From contig JADKDK010000006.1 of NCBI GenBank assembly GCA_016718385.1, forward strand, positions 1 through 64,000: a DNA stretch of 64,000 nucleotides, written 5' to 3'. Source of the stretch: Gammaproteobacteria bacterium. GTDB taxonomy: Bacteria; Pseudomonadota; Gammaproteobacteria; Pseudomonadales; UBA5518. Below the pieces are notes generated by a model. The model had not been told where the DNA came from. It did no database searches and saw only the letters and a program-made list of their open reading frames with translations. This document shows, one piece after another, positions 34,034 through 41,831 of this stretch. Within the stretch, counting starts at the first letter, position 1. Every line of letters starts with the position of its first letter. The translations under genes were made by a program, and so were the position numbers.

Positions 34034-35492
34034 AGCCCCCGATCTGCTCGCGCGCTTTCGCCTTCAGCGCCTCCGCTTCGCCCGTCAGCTTGTAGGCCAC
34101 GTAGTACTTGTAGATGTTGCGCACGTAGGTCGTGGTCTCCACGCCCACCCGCTCGGCAGTCACGATCTCGACGTTGTTGAACCACTTGTCGGGATCGAGG
34201 CCGCGCGCCGCGGCCTCCTTGCGAATCTTCGCCATGCGGCCGGGGCCCGCGTTGTAGGCCGCGAAGGCAAACAGCGGCCGGTTGCCGGCGTCGAAGTTCG
34301 CATCCTTGAAGTAGCGCGTCATCAGTTGGTCGAGGTATTTCGCACCGGCGTGGATGTTGGGCTCGATCACGCTGATGTCGCCTACGCCGAGCTCCTTGCC
34401 GGTCGCGGGCATCAGTTGCATCACGCCGATGGCGCCGACGTGGCTCTTGGCGTCGTGGTCGAGCCGCGATTCCTGGTAGCCCTGTGCCGCCAGCATCAGC
34501 GGGTCGAAGCCGTACTTCTCGCCGTACTTGCGGAAGATCCCGACCATCGTCTGGAAGCGCTGCCACTCCGCATCGCGCGTGGGGTCACTGATCTGCTCGA
34601 TGTTCTTGTGATACTGCGCGAGCCGGTACTCGACGCCGCTCTGCTTGCCGACGTGATTGCGCATGAAATCCTCGATCGCGGCCTGCAGTTCCGGGCTCTG
34701 CTTGCGGATCGCCCAACCGATCACACCGCCTTCGCGCAGCCTGAGATCCTCGTGCAGCACGATCTTCGGCAATACCTTGGCCCAGATCTTCGCCTTCCAG
34801 TCGTCCACGACCACGATCCCGAACAGGCCCGCATTCAGCATTTCCAGCTTGTCCTCGTCCTCCAGCGCATCGGGCAGCGCGGCGAGTGTAACGGGCGGCT
34901 TGCCGGCAGCGGCGAGCCGCGCGTTCAGCGCGACCAGGCTTTCGTGGTAGCTGGTCGAGGGGCGCACGTGCACCGTCTTGCCGGCGAGATCGTCCAGGCT
35001 CTGCAAGGGGGGCGCACCGGGACCGCTGACAATGATCTCGTTGGTCCTTCGCTTCGTGCCGAGCGGCACGAAGTCGACCTCCCCCGCGCGCGATTCGGTG
35101 ATCGTGATGTTGCCGGCCGCGATGTCGGCTAGCCCGGCAGCGACGTCCGGCAGCAGCCGATCGCGCGTGGTCGGGACCACGTAGACCGTGATCGGGCGCT
35201 TGTCCTTGCGGTGTTTCTGGTTGATCCAGCGCTCGAAATCGCGCACCAATCCGGCAGTGATGCCGTTTTCCTCTCCCTTGTCGCTGAAATAAAGGGTGCG
35301 GCCGAACGGCACCGCGACTCGGATCATGCGGCGTTCGGTCAACGCGCCGAAGTCGCCGCGCCACGGCTTGTTCGCGATCTCGAGTCCGCGCGGAGCCTGA
35401 TCGGTCGGCGCCTGCGACTGCTGGGCCGCGACGAGCGGGACCGCGACGAGCCACACGGCGACCAGTGCATGCAGACCGCGGATCATGCGCAT
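34026..35492 (-). CDS. mltF: Membrane-bound lytic murein transglycosylase F-like protein
   Basis: 488 residues with a Sec leader (hydrophobic 9-22, A-A-Q). Residues about 50-280 form a periplasmic solute-binding (SBP_bac_3) domain. From about 320 comes the SLT lysozyme-like domain with catalytic Glu in Q-E-S-R-L-D, G-A-I-G-V-M-Q-L-M-P-A-T and A-A-Y-N-A-G-P-G. It cleaves peptidoglycan glycan strands to 1,6-anhydro ends. AGGAG seven bases before ATG 35492 supports the start. It is an ordinary housekeeping-type gene, intact inside a stretch of relics, so those relics may mark insertions around an ancestral locus. Confidence 0.88.
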   Translation of the reverse strand: MRMIRGLHALVAVWLVAVPLVAAQQSQAPTDQAPRGLEIANKPWRGDFGALTERRMIRVAVPFGRTLYFSDKGEENGITAGLVRDFERWINQKHRKDKRPITVYVVPTTRDRLLPDVAAGLADIAAGNITITESRAGEVDFVPLGTKRRTNEIIVSGPGAPPLQSLDDLAGKTVHVRPSTSYHESLVALNARLAAAGKPPVTLAALPDALEDEDKLEMLNAGLFGIVVVDDWKAKIWAKVLPKIVLHEDLRLREGGVIGWAIRKQSPELQAAIEDFMRNHVGKQSGVEYRLAQYHKNIEQISDPTRDAEWQRFQTMVGIFRKYGEKYGFDPLMLAAQGYQESRLDHDAKSHVGAIGVMQLMPATGKELGVGDISVIEPNIHAGAKYLDQLMTRYFKDANFDAGNRPLFAFAAYNAGPGRMAKIRKEAAARGLDPDKWFNNVEIVTAERVGVETTTYVRNIYKYYVAYKLTGEAEALKAKAREQIGGSS

Positions 35493-35990
35493 ACTCGCTC
35501 TCCTGTCGTCATTCGATCCCGGGACCCGTCGATATCATTGCATAAAACGACGCCGTGACCTTATAAAGGAATAAAGCCCTCCCCGACCGAGGCTACCCGT
35601 ACCGGCCCTTGCCCCGAGGCTTCGGACGGGGGGCCGATCCACGAATTTCCGCTAGCGAATTTGCCGGGCCCAGCCGTTCTGTTCCGGGTACGCGCCACGC
35701 GCAGAATCCTTCGCGGCCCCTCGGCTCGCTGTGTACCGCATCGCGGCGCAACACTGCCCTCTGCCGATCGTCGATCGCCAGCTTCCCTGCTTCCGACTCC
35801 AGCGTCCCGTTCCAGCGCCGTCGTGCCCCTCCGCTCACGCGCTCACCGGCGGCCCCGTCGGATGCCCAGGCTGGGCACCGGCATGAACGAGGGCACCGTG
35901 CTGCAATGGCTCGAGTCCGAGGGTGACGCCGTCAACGAGGGCGAATCCATCGCCGAGATCGAAACCACCAAGGCCGGGTTGCGCCGGGAA
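35493..35990. other. 498-base stretch without intact gene
   Basis: The first 360 bases upstream of the mltF-like gene show only an AT-rich patch (35535-35576) that could hold its promoter; nothing coding is convincing. The last part contains the lipoyl-domain relic (35862-35975) immediately next to the stop of the PhyH-like gene. Confidence 0.5.
35862..35975 (+). pseudogene. Relic of lipoyl-domain gene (first half)
   Basis: Thirty-eight codons from ATG 35862 (M-P-R-L-G-T-G-M-N-E-G to E-T-T-K-A) are nearly identical in DNA to 31701-31814 inside the lipoyl gene. The upstream three codons and everything after the lipoyl-Lys motif are missing, and the frame then runs into the back of the oxygenase gene. 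The near-identity points to a recent duplication. Confidence 0.8.
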
Positions 35991-37046
35991 TCACGCGGCC
36001 TCGTCCGCCGCATCCGGCGGGATGTTGGCCGGGCCACCGATGTCGTACACCTGCGACACCAGGCCAATGAAGCTGCGGTCGTTCATCGGATCCGTCGGCA
36101 TCTCGAACGCCACGCCCCGCTTGCGCATGTCGTCGATGAGGATGTTCAGCGCCTGGTCCGCCGAGATGTCATCGCCGTGGTCCATGTAGACCTTCATCTC
36201 GTCGAAGTCCTTGTAGAGCCGCGCACCCCAGTGGACGAGGAAGCGCATTTCCCCGGCGGGAATCTTCTGGTTGACGACATCGCCCGTTGTGATGCGCCAG
36301 CCGTCGGCGACCTCCGGATCCGCACCGAATCTCGACGAGATGTCGAGCCCGGCCGGCTTGCGTTGCGCCACCGGCCCGCAGGCCTGGCCGTGGTGGAACA
36401 TCATCTCGTTCTCCACCACCACGGCGCGACCCCACAGCGGTGCGCTGATCTGCAGCGGCTCGCCGCGGGGCCCGTCGGGCCAGCAATTGAAGCCGCCACC
36501 GATCCTGCCCTTGTAGTACCACGCGATGACCTGCCCTTTCTTCACCTGCCAGTGACGGAACAGGCATGACTTCGCCATCGTGAGCAACAACCACAGCGGC
36601 GTGTTCTCCATCGTCATGCCGCGGAAGACGGTGCCGTCCAGGTGCGGCGGGCCGCCGATGGGCGAAGGACCCTGGATGTTGAAGAGAAAGGTCTCCGGCT
36701 CGGCGTACTTCGCACCCCAGTACTCGCGCACCAGCGCCAGGAACCTGGAGTTGTAGTAGCAGTCCTCGAGCTCCGGATAGAAGCACGCGCCCCCGCGCGC
36801 CAGGTAGCCGCGAAAGACCGGGTTCAGGATCATGTCCCAGGTGAGTTCGACCCCTTCCGGGAGCATCCCCGACGTCGTGGCGATCACCTCCTCGGGCGTC
36901 TTGAAGTTCTCCGCCAGGATGAGCTGCCAGGGGCCGTTGTTGCGAACGACGTCGAGCAGACAGCGATGCTGGTCCTCGGTATAGGCATCCTCGATGATCC
37001 GGGGCGGCGCGACGGGCCGGAACTTGTCGGCGTTTTCCGTGATCAC
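35991..37046 (-). CDS. Putative Fe(II)/2-oxoglutarate-type oxygenase, PhyH-like (paralogue 2)
   Basis: 351 residues, collinear with the protein at 18593. The triad spacing is conserved: P-H-L-D-G-T, then M-M-F-H 83 residues after the first His, and Arg 11 residues later (V-A-Q-R-K). Both also share Y-T-E-D-Q-H-R, E-D-C-Y-Y-N and the C-terminal D-P-M-N-D-R-S-F-I-G-L. GTG 37046 is chosen for GAGGAG eight bases upstream. The gene follows the second BVMO by 40 bases on the same strand, so oxygenase and monooxygenase are cotranscribed, with a TACAAC site before the pair. Enzyme class is inferred from residue spacing. Confidence 0.6.
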   Translation of the reverse strand: MITENADKFRPVAPPRIIEDAYTEDQHRCLLDVVRNNGPWQLILAENFKTPEEVIATTSGMLPEGVELTWDMILNPVFRGYLARGGACFYPELEDCYYNSRFLALVREYWGAKYAEPETFLFNIQGPSPIGGPPHLDGTVFRGMTMENTPLWLLLTMAKSCLFRHWQVKKGQVIAWYYKGRIGGGFNCWPDGPRGEPLQISAPLWGRAVVVENEMMFHHGQACGPVAQRKPAGLDISSRFGADPEVADGWRITTGDVVNQKIPAGEMRFLVHWGARLYKDFDEMKVYMDHGDDISADQALNILIDDMRKRGVAFEMPTDPMNDRSFIGLVSQVYDIGGPANIPPDAADEAA

Positions 37047-37086
37047 GGCATATGCTCCTCGTGAAGGTTGTCGACTCGACGGCACG

Positions 37087-39057
37087 TCAGATGGTCAGCA
37101 TTGCCATTTCAGGCTCGACCGCAGGGCCCATTTCCGGGCGCCGGGTAACGGTGAAATCCCCGGTGCGCGGCGAACGCGTGTCGTGCCAGATGCGCGAGTT
37201 GTGGCGCGGAACGGCCAGGATGACCTTCCTGCTGTGGTCACGATAGTAACCGTGCGCATTGCCGCACTGCACCCAGGCCGTCTTCGCCAGGTTCGCATCG
37301 ACGTCCTCGACGAAGGCACGGGCCGCGGACTCGGTGACGTCGACGGACGACAGGCCGTCATCGACCATCCACTGCAGGAGCTCGATCGCGTAGTGCACCT
37401 GCTGCTCGCTGACGACCGCGTGATTCGCCACGAGATAACTGTATGGCGCGCCCATGAACACGAAGTTGGGGAAGCCGGGGATCAGCATGCCCTCGTACGA
37501 GAACGGGTAGGGGTCGAAGGCTTGTTTCAGCGTCCTGCCGCCGCTGCCGCGAATGTCGAACTGGCGCCCGAAGAACAGCTTGTAGCCCGTCGAGAGCAGC
37601 AGCACGTCGCATTCGATGCGGGTTCCGTCGGCAAGGATGACGGCCTTCTCGTCGCATGCCGCGAGCGCGCCGCGAACGATGCTCACGTTGCGCTTCTTGA
37701 GCGTTTCATAGAAACCGCAGTCCAGGATCGGCCGCTTGGCGAACACCGGGAACGACGGCGTGAGCAATGCGACCATCCCGGGATCGTCCGGGAAATGGCT
37801 CTTCAGGTAGGCTTCGCACATCATGCGAATGCCGTCGTTGATCGGTCCGAACCCGCCGGTCTTCGCGGCATACTCCTCGTCCTTCATCACCATGCCGTGC
37901 ATGTCCTGCATGGCGCTCGCCAGGCTCTGCAGGCGCTTCCATTGCACGACGAAGGGGATGTGCTCCATCGCCCAGCGTTCCAGTTCGTCGACGGGATCGT
38001 GCGCGGCGGGGTTGGGGATGATGTGTTCCGGCTGTCGCTGGATGATCACCAGCTCACCCACCGTATCCGCGATAGCGTTCGCCACCTGGACGCCGGAACA
38101 ACCGGTGCCGACCAGCACGACCTTCTTGCCCTCCAGGTCGACCGAGTGGTCCCAGGCCGCGGAATGGATGACCGGACCCGCGAACGTGTCCAGATGCGCG
38201 ACGTCGGGATAATTGGGCGCGTTATTGGGACCCACGGCCATGATCAGCGCCTGGCCTTCGAAGACGACTTTGTTGCCGTCCTGGAGGGCGTTCACCTTCC
38301 AGAGCTTGCGCTCCTCGTCCCACTGCGCGCCCTCGACCGTGGTGTTGAAGGTGATGCGCTCGCGCAGCTTGTACCGGTCCGTCACCCGCTCCAGGTAGGC
38401 GAGGAATTCCGGACCGACCGGATAATATTTCGTCCAGGACGCGTTGGGCTCGAAGGAGAAGGAGTAGACGCGGCTCGGCGTATCGACCGCCGCGCCCGGA
38501 TAGGTGTTCTCGAGCCAGTTGCCGCCGACCGCATCGAGTTTCTCGATGACCTGGAAGTCGAACCCGGCCTGCTGCAGCTTCACGGCGGCGTTGATGCCCA
38601 TCATGCCGGCACCCACGACGAGCACCTTGAAGTCCGCGGGCGGAAGCCTCTTGGGCTTGCGCACGCGGGTATCCGTCGTGAAACCGCCGTGTTGATAGGC
38701 GACGTCGATGGACATCTCGGGCATTTCCAGCCCGAGCGCGAGACGCGCCATCTCGCGAAACAGCGGCTTGTCGAGCGTTGCCAGTACGGGTGGGCGGCCG
38801 GATCTCACCGCGGCACCCAGCAGGTCGCGGACTTCGCGGGCAACTTCCAGCGACGCGGCGCTGGGCTCGAGCGGCGTGTCGAAAGCCACGAAAGCCTCCT
38901 TCACCTGGTGCTGCGTGCCTTCGAGCGCGGGCCCGTACTTGCGTAGCAGCGATACGTCACCGGTGCTCTGCACCAGCGCGAGCAGCGCGATGACCGGATC
39001 CAGCGCATCGATGGCAGCATCCTGCATGGAGCCCGTGTTCGTCGGTTCAGCGATCAT
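37087..39057 (-). CDS. Baeyer-Villiger-type flavin monooxygenase with N-terminal extension (paralogue 2)
   Basis: 656 residues. After about 150 residues of helical extension come G-A-G-M-M-G, G-G-N-W-L-E-N-T-Y-P-G, the BVMO fingerprint F-A-G-P-V-I-H-S-A-A-W-D and the NADPH site G-T-G-C-S-G. It resembles the protein at 22264 throughout and both resemble HAPMO. ATG 39057 has AGGAAA seven bases upstream; longer readings upstream have no ribosome site. It is first gene of a two-gene operon with the PhyH-like oxygenase. The operator-like palindrome at 39112 lies 55 bases before its start. Confidence 0.88.
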   Translation of the reverse strand: MIAEPTNTGSMQDAAIDALDPVIALLALVQSTGDVSLLRKYGPALEGTQHQVKEAFVAFDTPLEPSAASLEVAREVRDLLGAAVRSGRPPVLATLDKPLFREMARLALGLEMPEMSIDVAYQHGGFTTDTRVRKPKRLPPADFKVLVVGAGMMGINAAVKLQQAGFDFQVIEKLDAVGGNWLENTYPGAAVDTPSRVYSFSFEPNASWTKYYPVGPEFLAYLERVTDRYKLRERITFNTTVEGAQWDEERKLWKVNALQDGNKVVFEGQALIMAVGPNNAPNYPDVAHLDTFAGPVIHSAAWDHSVDLEGKKVVLVGTGCSGVQVANAIADTVGELVIIQRQPEHIIPNPAAHDPVDELERWAMEHIPFVVQWKRLQSLASAMQDMHGMVMKDEEYAAKTGGFGPINDGIRMMCEAYLKSHFPDDPGMVALLTPSFPVFAKRPILDCGFYETLKKRNVSIVRGALAACDEKAVILADGTRIECDVLLLSTGYKLFFGRQFDIRGSGGRTLKQAFDPYPFSYEGMLIPGFPNFVFMGAPYSYLVANHAVVSEQQVHYAIELLQWMVDDGLSSVDVTESAARAFVEDVDANLAKTAWVQCGNAHGYYRDHSRKVILAVPRHNSRIWHDTRSPRTGDFTVTRRPEMGPAVEPEMAMLTI

Positions 39058-39111
39058 TTGTCGATTTCCTGGAGCATTGGGAGAAACGAGGCGAGGCGCC
39101 AACGCAATTAT

Positions 39112-39127
39112 TACAACATAAGATGTA
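39112..39127. promoter_or_regulatory. TACAAC-N4-GTTGTA operator-like palindrome
   Basis: TACAACATAAGATGTA, 11 of 12 matches, in an AT-rich stretch 55 bases upstream of the BVMO start and 190 bases upstream of the divergent M20 hydrolase. Confidence 0.55.
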
Positions 39128-39318
39128 CTTAAAAGCCACCTCGACCGGGTCGCTGTTTCGACCAGGGGCAGGCACGCGCAACCCTCGCCATCCGGGCAGG
39201 AGCCGGATGTCTGGCGCATGCACGGGCAGCTGCATGACTCACTGCAAGGGGGCGTGTAGCATGGACACGAGACTTACCGCCCGATCAACGGGTTATTCCT
39301 CGAACAGGCAGCAACACC

Positions 39319-40692
39319 ATGAATGCACGCCACGTCGTCGGTATCGTCATGCGCTCGGCCGCCTTCGGCTGCATGCTTTCGGCCGCGACGACCGCGATGG
39401 GGGAAGCCGCGCCGGCCGCCCTGCCTGCATCGTTGATCGAGAAGGCCAGCGCTTTGATCGATGCCGATGGCGCGCACCTCACGACGCTGTTCAAGGACCT
39501 GCATCGCCACCCGGAGATTGCCTTCACGGAGACGCGCACCGCCGCGATCGTCTCGAAGCAGCTGAAATCGCTGGGATTCACCGTCACGCAGGGCATCGGC
39601 AAGACGGGGGTTGTGGGCGTGCTCGCGAACGGACCGGGCCCCACGGTCTGGTTTCGGGCCGACATGGATGCAAACGCGGTGCGTGAGACCACCGGCTTGC
39701 CCTACGCGGCGAGTGCGAAGCAGCGTCTCGCGGACGGCAGCGAGATCGATGTCATGCATGCCTGCGGCCACGACGCGCACGTCACCTGGCTGCTCGGCCT
39801 GGCGCGGGCAATGGTGGCGATGAATGGCGACTGGTCCGGCACCCTGGTGGTGTATGCGCAGCCAGCCGAGGAAGTCGGCCTGGGTGCGCAGGCAATGGTG
39901 GCAGACGGGCTGTGGCAGCGCGGCTTCCCGAAACCCGACTACGCCTTCGGCACGCATGCCGCCCCGCTACCGGTAGGCATGGTGTTGAGTTCGCCGGGCG
40001 TGCGCATGGCCGGCGTAGATCAGCTCGATATCACGTTTCACGGCGTGGGTGGGCATGGATCGACTCCGCAGATGACGATCGATCCGGTCGTGATGGCGGC
40101 CCAGGCCGTCCTCGCCTACCAGACGATCATCAGCCGCAACATGGACCCGCAGACACCGGCGGTCCTGTCCGTGGGATCGATCGAGGCCGGACGCGACAAC
40201 AACGTCATCCCCCAAACCGCGGTGCTCAAGCTGAACCTGCGCTGGTTCACGCCCGATGTGCGTGAACTGATGCTCGAGCGCATCGACGAGATCGGCAACG
40301 GTGTCGCGCTCGCGGCAGGTGTAGCAAGCGATGCCATGCCGACGCGACTGATGAAAGGCAACTCTGGCCCCCTGGTCAACGACAAGGCACTGGTAGCCCG
40401 CGTCAATCCCTCCTTCGCGGCGTTGCTGGGCCAGGACAAGGTGATCGACCAGTTCCCCGCCGTGATGGGCTCGGAGGACTTCCAGGAAGCGTTCGCTTCC
40501 CTCGGAACGCCCTATGCCTTCATGCTGATCGGCGTCGCACCCCCCGAACTGGTTGCCAAGGCGCGCGCTTCCGGGCAGCAGTTTCCATATTCGAACCACA
40601 ACCCCGATTTCTTCGTCGATCTCGCGGCAATCCCGATCGGAGCCAAGATCAATACGGTCGCCGTGCTGAGCGTTCTGACGAACCGTTCCTGA
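39319..40692 (+). CDS. Exported M20-family amidohydrolase (hippurate/IAA-amino acid hydrolase type)
   Basis: 457 residues with an N-terminal leader (hydrophobic about 8-26, A-M-G). The metallopeptidase core shows D-L-H-R-H-P-E, the ligand motif H-A-C-G-H-D-A-H, Q-P-A-E-E and, at the end, P-Y-S-N-H-N-P-D-F-F. Relatives hydrolyse N-acyl amino acids, releasing a carboxylic acid and an amino acid; with a leader, it would act in the periplasm. Only a weak AGGC precedes the ATG. It is divergent from the BVMO gene across the 39112 palindrome and could release the acid that the pathway consumes. Confidence 0.85.
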   Translation: MNARHVVGIVMRSAAFGCMLSAATTAMGEAAPAALPASLIEKASALIDADGAHLTTLFKDLHRHPEIAFTETRTAAIVSKQLKSLGFTVTQGIGKTGVVGVLANGPGPTVWFRADMDANAVRETTGLPYAASAKQRLADGSEIDVMHACGHDAHVTWLLGLARAMVAMNGDWSGTLVVYAQPAEEVGLGAQAMVADGLWQRGFPKPDYAFGTHAAPLPVGMVLSSPGVRMAGVDQLDITFHGVGGHGSTPQMTIDPVVMAAQAVLAYQTIISRNMDPQTPAVLSVGSIEAGRDNNVIPQTAVLKLNLRWFTPDVRELMLERIDEIGNGVALAAGVASDAMPTRLMKGNSGPLVNDKALVARVNPSFAALLGQDKVIDQFPAVMGSEDFQEAFASLGTPYAFMLIGVAPPELVAKARASGQQFPYSNHNPDFFVDLAAIPIGAKINTVAVLSVLTNRS

Positions 40693-40705
40693 GCATCGAG
40701 CCCGA

Positions 40706-41527
40706 TCAGGCGTCGCCGCGCTGCGGCGACCAGCGCGGCTTGCGCTTCTCGAAGAAGGCGCGGGCCGCCTCCTCGGTCTCGCCCGAGAGGCCCGCCATGA
40801 TCTGGTTGCGGTTCTCGAGCTGGATCGCCGCCTCGAGGTTCGGCACCTCGAGATTGGCCCACATCACCTGCTTGGTGGCGAAGACGCCGAAGGGCGAGAA
40901 CTCGCATAGCTCGTCGGCGAGCGCGAGCGCCGCGCTCTCGATCTCGCCGTCCGCCACCACGCGCGTCACGATGCCGTAGCGCTCGGCTTCAGCGGCATCG
41001 ATCACGCGCGCGCTCAGGATCAGGTCGTGCGCGCGAGAGGCGCCGATGAGGCGCGGCAGCATATAGCTCACGCCGATGTCGCAGCCGGAGACGCCGAGGC
41101 GGATGAACTGCACGCACATGCGCGCCGACTGCGCCGCGATGCGGATATCGCAGCCGAGCGCGAGCGCGAACCCGCCGCCGTAGGCCACGCCGTTGATCGC
41201 CGCGATCAGCGGCTGCTGGATGCGCCGCAGGTGCGGGATCAGGCTCGCCATGTGGTTCTGCGCGATCAGCCCCGCCTGCGGTCCCGGCGGCAAGCCGTCG
41301 ATGATCCTGCCGGGATTGCCCTGGTCACGCAGGTCGAGCCCGGCACAGAAGCCCTTGCCGGCGCCGGTCAGCACCACGACGCGGCAGCGGTTGTTGGCGT
41401 GGATCGCGTCGAGCGCCGCGTGCAACTCGTCCACCAGGGCCCACGACAGCGCGTTCAGGCACTCGGGGCGATTGAGCCGCAGCACCGCGACTTCCGGCCG
41501 CGGGTATTCGATCCGCACATTGTCCAT
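40706..41527 (-). CDS. Enoyl-CoA hydratase/isomerase family protein
   Basis: 273 residues of the crotonase fold: N-R-P-E-C-L-N-A-L, oxyanion hole G-K-G-F-C-A-G-L-D-L (about residue 58) and G-V-A-Y-G-G-G-F-A-L-A-L-G-C-D-I. At the usual catalytic positions of hydratases it has R-L-G-V-S-G-C-D-I-G, with one Glu replaced by Cys or Asp, so it may be an isomerase or hydrolase rather than a hydratase. ATG 41527 has AGGAG eight bases upstream. It converges on the M20 gene and diverges from DUF1329 across a CTTA-N4-TAAG site. Confidence 0.85.
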   Translation of the reverse strand: MDNVRIEYPRPEVAVLRLNRPECLNALSWALVDELHAALDAIHANNRCRVVVLTGAGKGFCAGLDLRDQGNPGRIIDGLPPGPQAGLIAQNHMASLIPHLRRIQQPLIAAINGVAYGGGFALALGCDIRIAAQSARMCVQFIRLGVSGCDIGVSYMLPRLIGASRAHDLILSARVIDAAEAERYGIVTRVVADGEIESAALALADELCEFSPFGVFATKQVMWANLEVPNLEAAIQLENRNQIMAGLSGETEEAARAFFEKRKPRWSPQRGDA

Positions 41528-41831
41528 CTTCTGTTCTCCTGAAACCGGATGTTGCCGGACTGCTGCACGCACACCCAGCGCGGCACCACGCCGCCGCCGG
41601 GAGCGGTCGGGTGGACGCGCCCCGCGACCGGCCGGCACAGCTGTTTATCTTACTTGTAAGCCCTCTGCAAGGGCGATTGCGCTCGTCGTTGGCGCCGAAC
41701 TTAACTTATGCCGCAGTAAAACGCATGAGACTTGATCCAGCGCAAGGCGCCGCAACCAGATTCGCCTAGTTTTGGCCGGCGGGTCACGTGCCATCCGAAC
41801 CCGCAGATCGGGCAAATGGAGCCGTGCGAAC
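41528..41831. other. 304-base divergent control region
   Basis: No gene. It lies between the leftward enoyl-CoA hydratase and the rightward DUF1329 gene. An AT-rich zone at 41641-41725 contains a CTTA-N4-TAAG palindrome (41648-41661) and an isolated ACTTA half-site near 41703. Confidence 0.5.
41648..41661. promoter_or_regulatory. CTTA-N4-TAAG palindrome
   Basis: TCTTACTTGTAAGC keeps the CTTA-N4-TAAG core; the outer pair differs from the copies at 9295, 22200 and 48668. It is placed between two divergent genes, so it could control either. Confidence 0.42.

Noticed and set aside
35559..35572. CCTTATAAAGG near-palindrome upstream of the mltF-like gene
   Set aside because: The centre is imperfect and unlike either operator family; it is more likely part of an ordinary promoter.
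39210..39245. GCATGCACGGGCAGCTGCATG hairpin as a terminator between BVMO and M20 genes
   Set aside because: The genes are divergent, the stem is only five bases with a long loop and no T-run follows.
41702..41718. Second CTTA-type site near 41703
   Set aside because: Only one half-site (ACTTA) is present at the right spacing; a chance match is likely in an AT-rich gap.
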